This document shows, piece by piece, positions 63,144-64,000 of a stretch of DNA of 64,000 bases. A program made the translations under genes and the position numbers. Each line of letters opens with the position of its first letter. The stretch's first letter is position 1. The notes beneath the pieces are model-generated. The model was given only the letters and a program-made list of their open reading frames with translations, ran no database searches and was not told the DNA's origin. The DNA lies in contig NZ_CP036291.1 in assembly GCF_007750855.1 (NCBI RefSeq), forward strand, positions 1,426,001 to 1,490,000, in the 5' to 3' direction. The stretch comes from Pirellulimonas nuda (lineage in GTDB: Bacteria; Planctomycetota; Planctomycetia; Pirellulales; Lacipirellulaceae).

Positions 63144-64000
63144 TTGTTCGCACCTACTCGCCTCTTCCAACGGGCGGTTGCCGCCGTGGGTCTGCTGACG
63201 CTTGGCGTCTGGGTCGGCCTGGCCGCCGGCCAGAAGCCGAACATCCTGTACATCATCGCAGACGACATGTCGGCCGACGCCGTGTCGTTCGCGGCGCTCC
63301 AGGCGTCGCTTGGCAACGGGGCCAGCCAGGCGGGCAGCATCAACACGCCCACGATTGACGCCCTCGCCAATCAGGGGACGACGTTCGTCAACGCGTACAA
63401 CCAGGGTGGCTGGAGCGGCGCGGTCTGCGTGACTTCGCGGACGGCGATCATGACCGGCCGCTCGATGTGGAACGCCCCCGGCTCCAACCAAGCCGGCTCT
63501 GCGGTCGACAACGCCAACACGCTGCCGGGCTTGTTCAACGCGGCCGGCTACGACACGGCGCGGTTCGGCAAGTCTGGAAACGACTACAACAACGCCACCA
63601 ACACGTTCACCACGCACAGCGAGAGCGACCAACGCGGCGAAACCGCCAGCCAGTGGTTCGCCGATCAAGGGATCGCCTACCTGAATGGCAAGGTCCAAGC
63701 CAACGACTCCGACCCCTACCTGCTCTACCTGGGGCTTTCGAGCCCGCACGACCCCCGCAACGCGCCTCAGTCATTTCTAGACCTGCACGGCGCCAAGAAC
63801 GGCAGCCCCGCCCCGTCGGCGCCGCTGAGCGGCTACGACCCGCTCCCCAGCGCCTATCTCGGCGCCGCCCCGTTCGACAACGGCCACCTGAACGTCCGTG
63901 ACGAGAACTCCGTCGATGGCGCCGGCCAGAACCGCGACGAGCGGACGATCCGCAACGAGATCAGCAAGAACCACGCCGTGATCGAGTACATGGACAGCCA
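63144..64000 (+). CDS. Sulfatase-like hydrolase, 3' end outside window
   Basis: 285 residues are visible. The TTG start at 63144 has GAGGAG at 63132-63137, and no ATG is present before the conserved core. A signal peptide (AVAAVGLLTLGVWVGLAAG) is followed by PNILYIIADDMSAD, with the metal-binding Asp pair. The active-site region reads VCVTSRTAIMTGR, so the usual C-x-P-x-R has Thr where Pro is normal. The usual GKWH is GKSGN here. It is a divergent member of the formylglycine sulfatase family. It lies 3' of the scrambled sigma/PEP-CTERM region. Confidence 0.8.
   Translation, partial: MFAPTRLFQRAVAAVGLLTLGVWVGLAAGQKPNILYIIADDMSADAVSFAALQASLGNGASQAGSINTPTIDALANQGTTFVNAYNQGGWSGAVCVTSRTAIMTGRSMWNAPGSNQAGSAVDNANTLPGLFNAAGYDTARFGKSGNDYNNATNTFTTHSESDQRGETASQWFADQGIAYLNGKVQANDSDPYLLYLGLSSPHDPRNAPQSFLDLHGAKNGSPAPSAPLSGYDPLPSAYLGAAPFDNGHLNVRDENSVDGAGQNRDERTIRNEISKNHAVIEYMDS

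Overview
The window looks like chromosomal DNA of a high-GC, marine-type planctomycete, probably order Pirellulales. That placement is inferred from gene content: two PEP-CTERM/dockerin-type secreted proteins (one a remnant), formylglycine-type sulfatases, two GH29 fucosidases, a Lys-rich histone-H1-like protein, Tyr-rich small secreted proteins, an LpxB/Mla-type outer-membrane gene set, and a composite b6-like/caa3 respiratory operon. No tRNA, rRNA, CRISPR array, insertion sequence or phage gene was seen.

Layout. 1-9.7 kb: the 3' part of a Cys-rich outer-membrane beta-barrel gene, then rpsU, ispF and metK on the minus strand, followed on the plus strand by a UDP-sugar pyrophosphorylase, a CYTH phosphatase, an MFS transporter, lpxB with an overlapping SGNH-like gene, and a histone-H1-like gene. 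9.9-18.9 kb (minus): mrp, a receiver-like protein and a degenerate NtrC-like regulator in one unit, a Tyr-rich secreted protein, a HAD phosphatase, an MBL hydrolase, an SDR, ruvX-manC and a ThiD2-ThiE fusion. 19.2-25.9 kb (plus): a TPR-like membrane protein, clpC, a small membrane protein and mlaE-mlaF-mlaD. 25.9-29.1 kb (minus): a secreted protein, an HD/OB protein and a PlsC-type acyltransferase. 29.4-31.9 kb (plus): a Xer recombinase and a sulfatase. 32-38.4 kb: a divergently arranged TolC / MFP / RND efflux system. 38.4-42.8 kb (minus): fucP, an OYE-family oxidoreductase and a GH29 fucosidase. 43-49.5 kb (plus): a respiratory operon coding for CoxB-cytochrome c, a CoxA-CoxC fusion, CtaG, a small membrane protein, a Rieske protein and a cytochrome b-cytochrome c fusion. 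49.7-51.4 kb: a ClC channel. 51.4-59.1 kb (minus): GH15 glucoamylase, SDR dehydrogenase, histidine phosphatase, NDH-2, transaldolase and an RpiB-Pgl fusion. 59.3-64 kb: a second, Tat-exported GH29, a scrambled set of PEP-CTERM/dockerin and ECF-sigma remnants, and the start of a second sulfatase.

How the genes fit together. One theme is use of sulfated fucose-containing polysaccharide (two exported fucosidases, two sulfatases, fucose permease). A second is intracellular glucan breakdown feeding a pentose-phosphate set (GH15, SDR, RpiB-Pgl, transaldolase), with NADH oxidised by NDH-2. A third is a complete menaquinol-to-oxygen branch whose subunits carry fused domains. The most unusual features outside the genes are nine-base-phased CCGG arrays about 90-100 bases upstream of two Tyr-rich secreted-protein genes, and several families of dispersed inverted repeats filling the spacers, including one spacer inside the respiratory operon.
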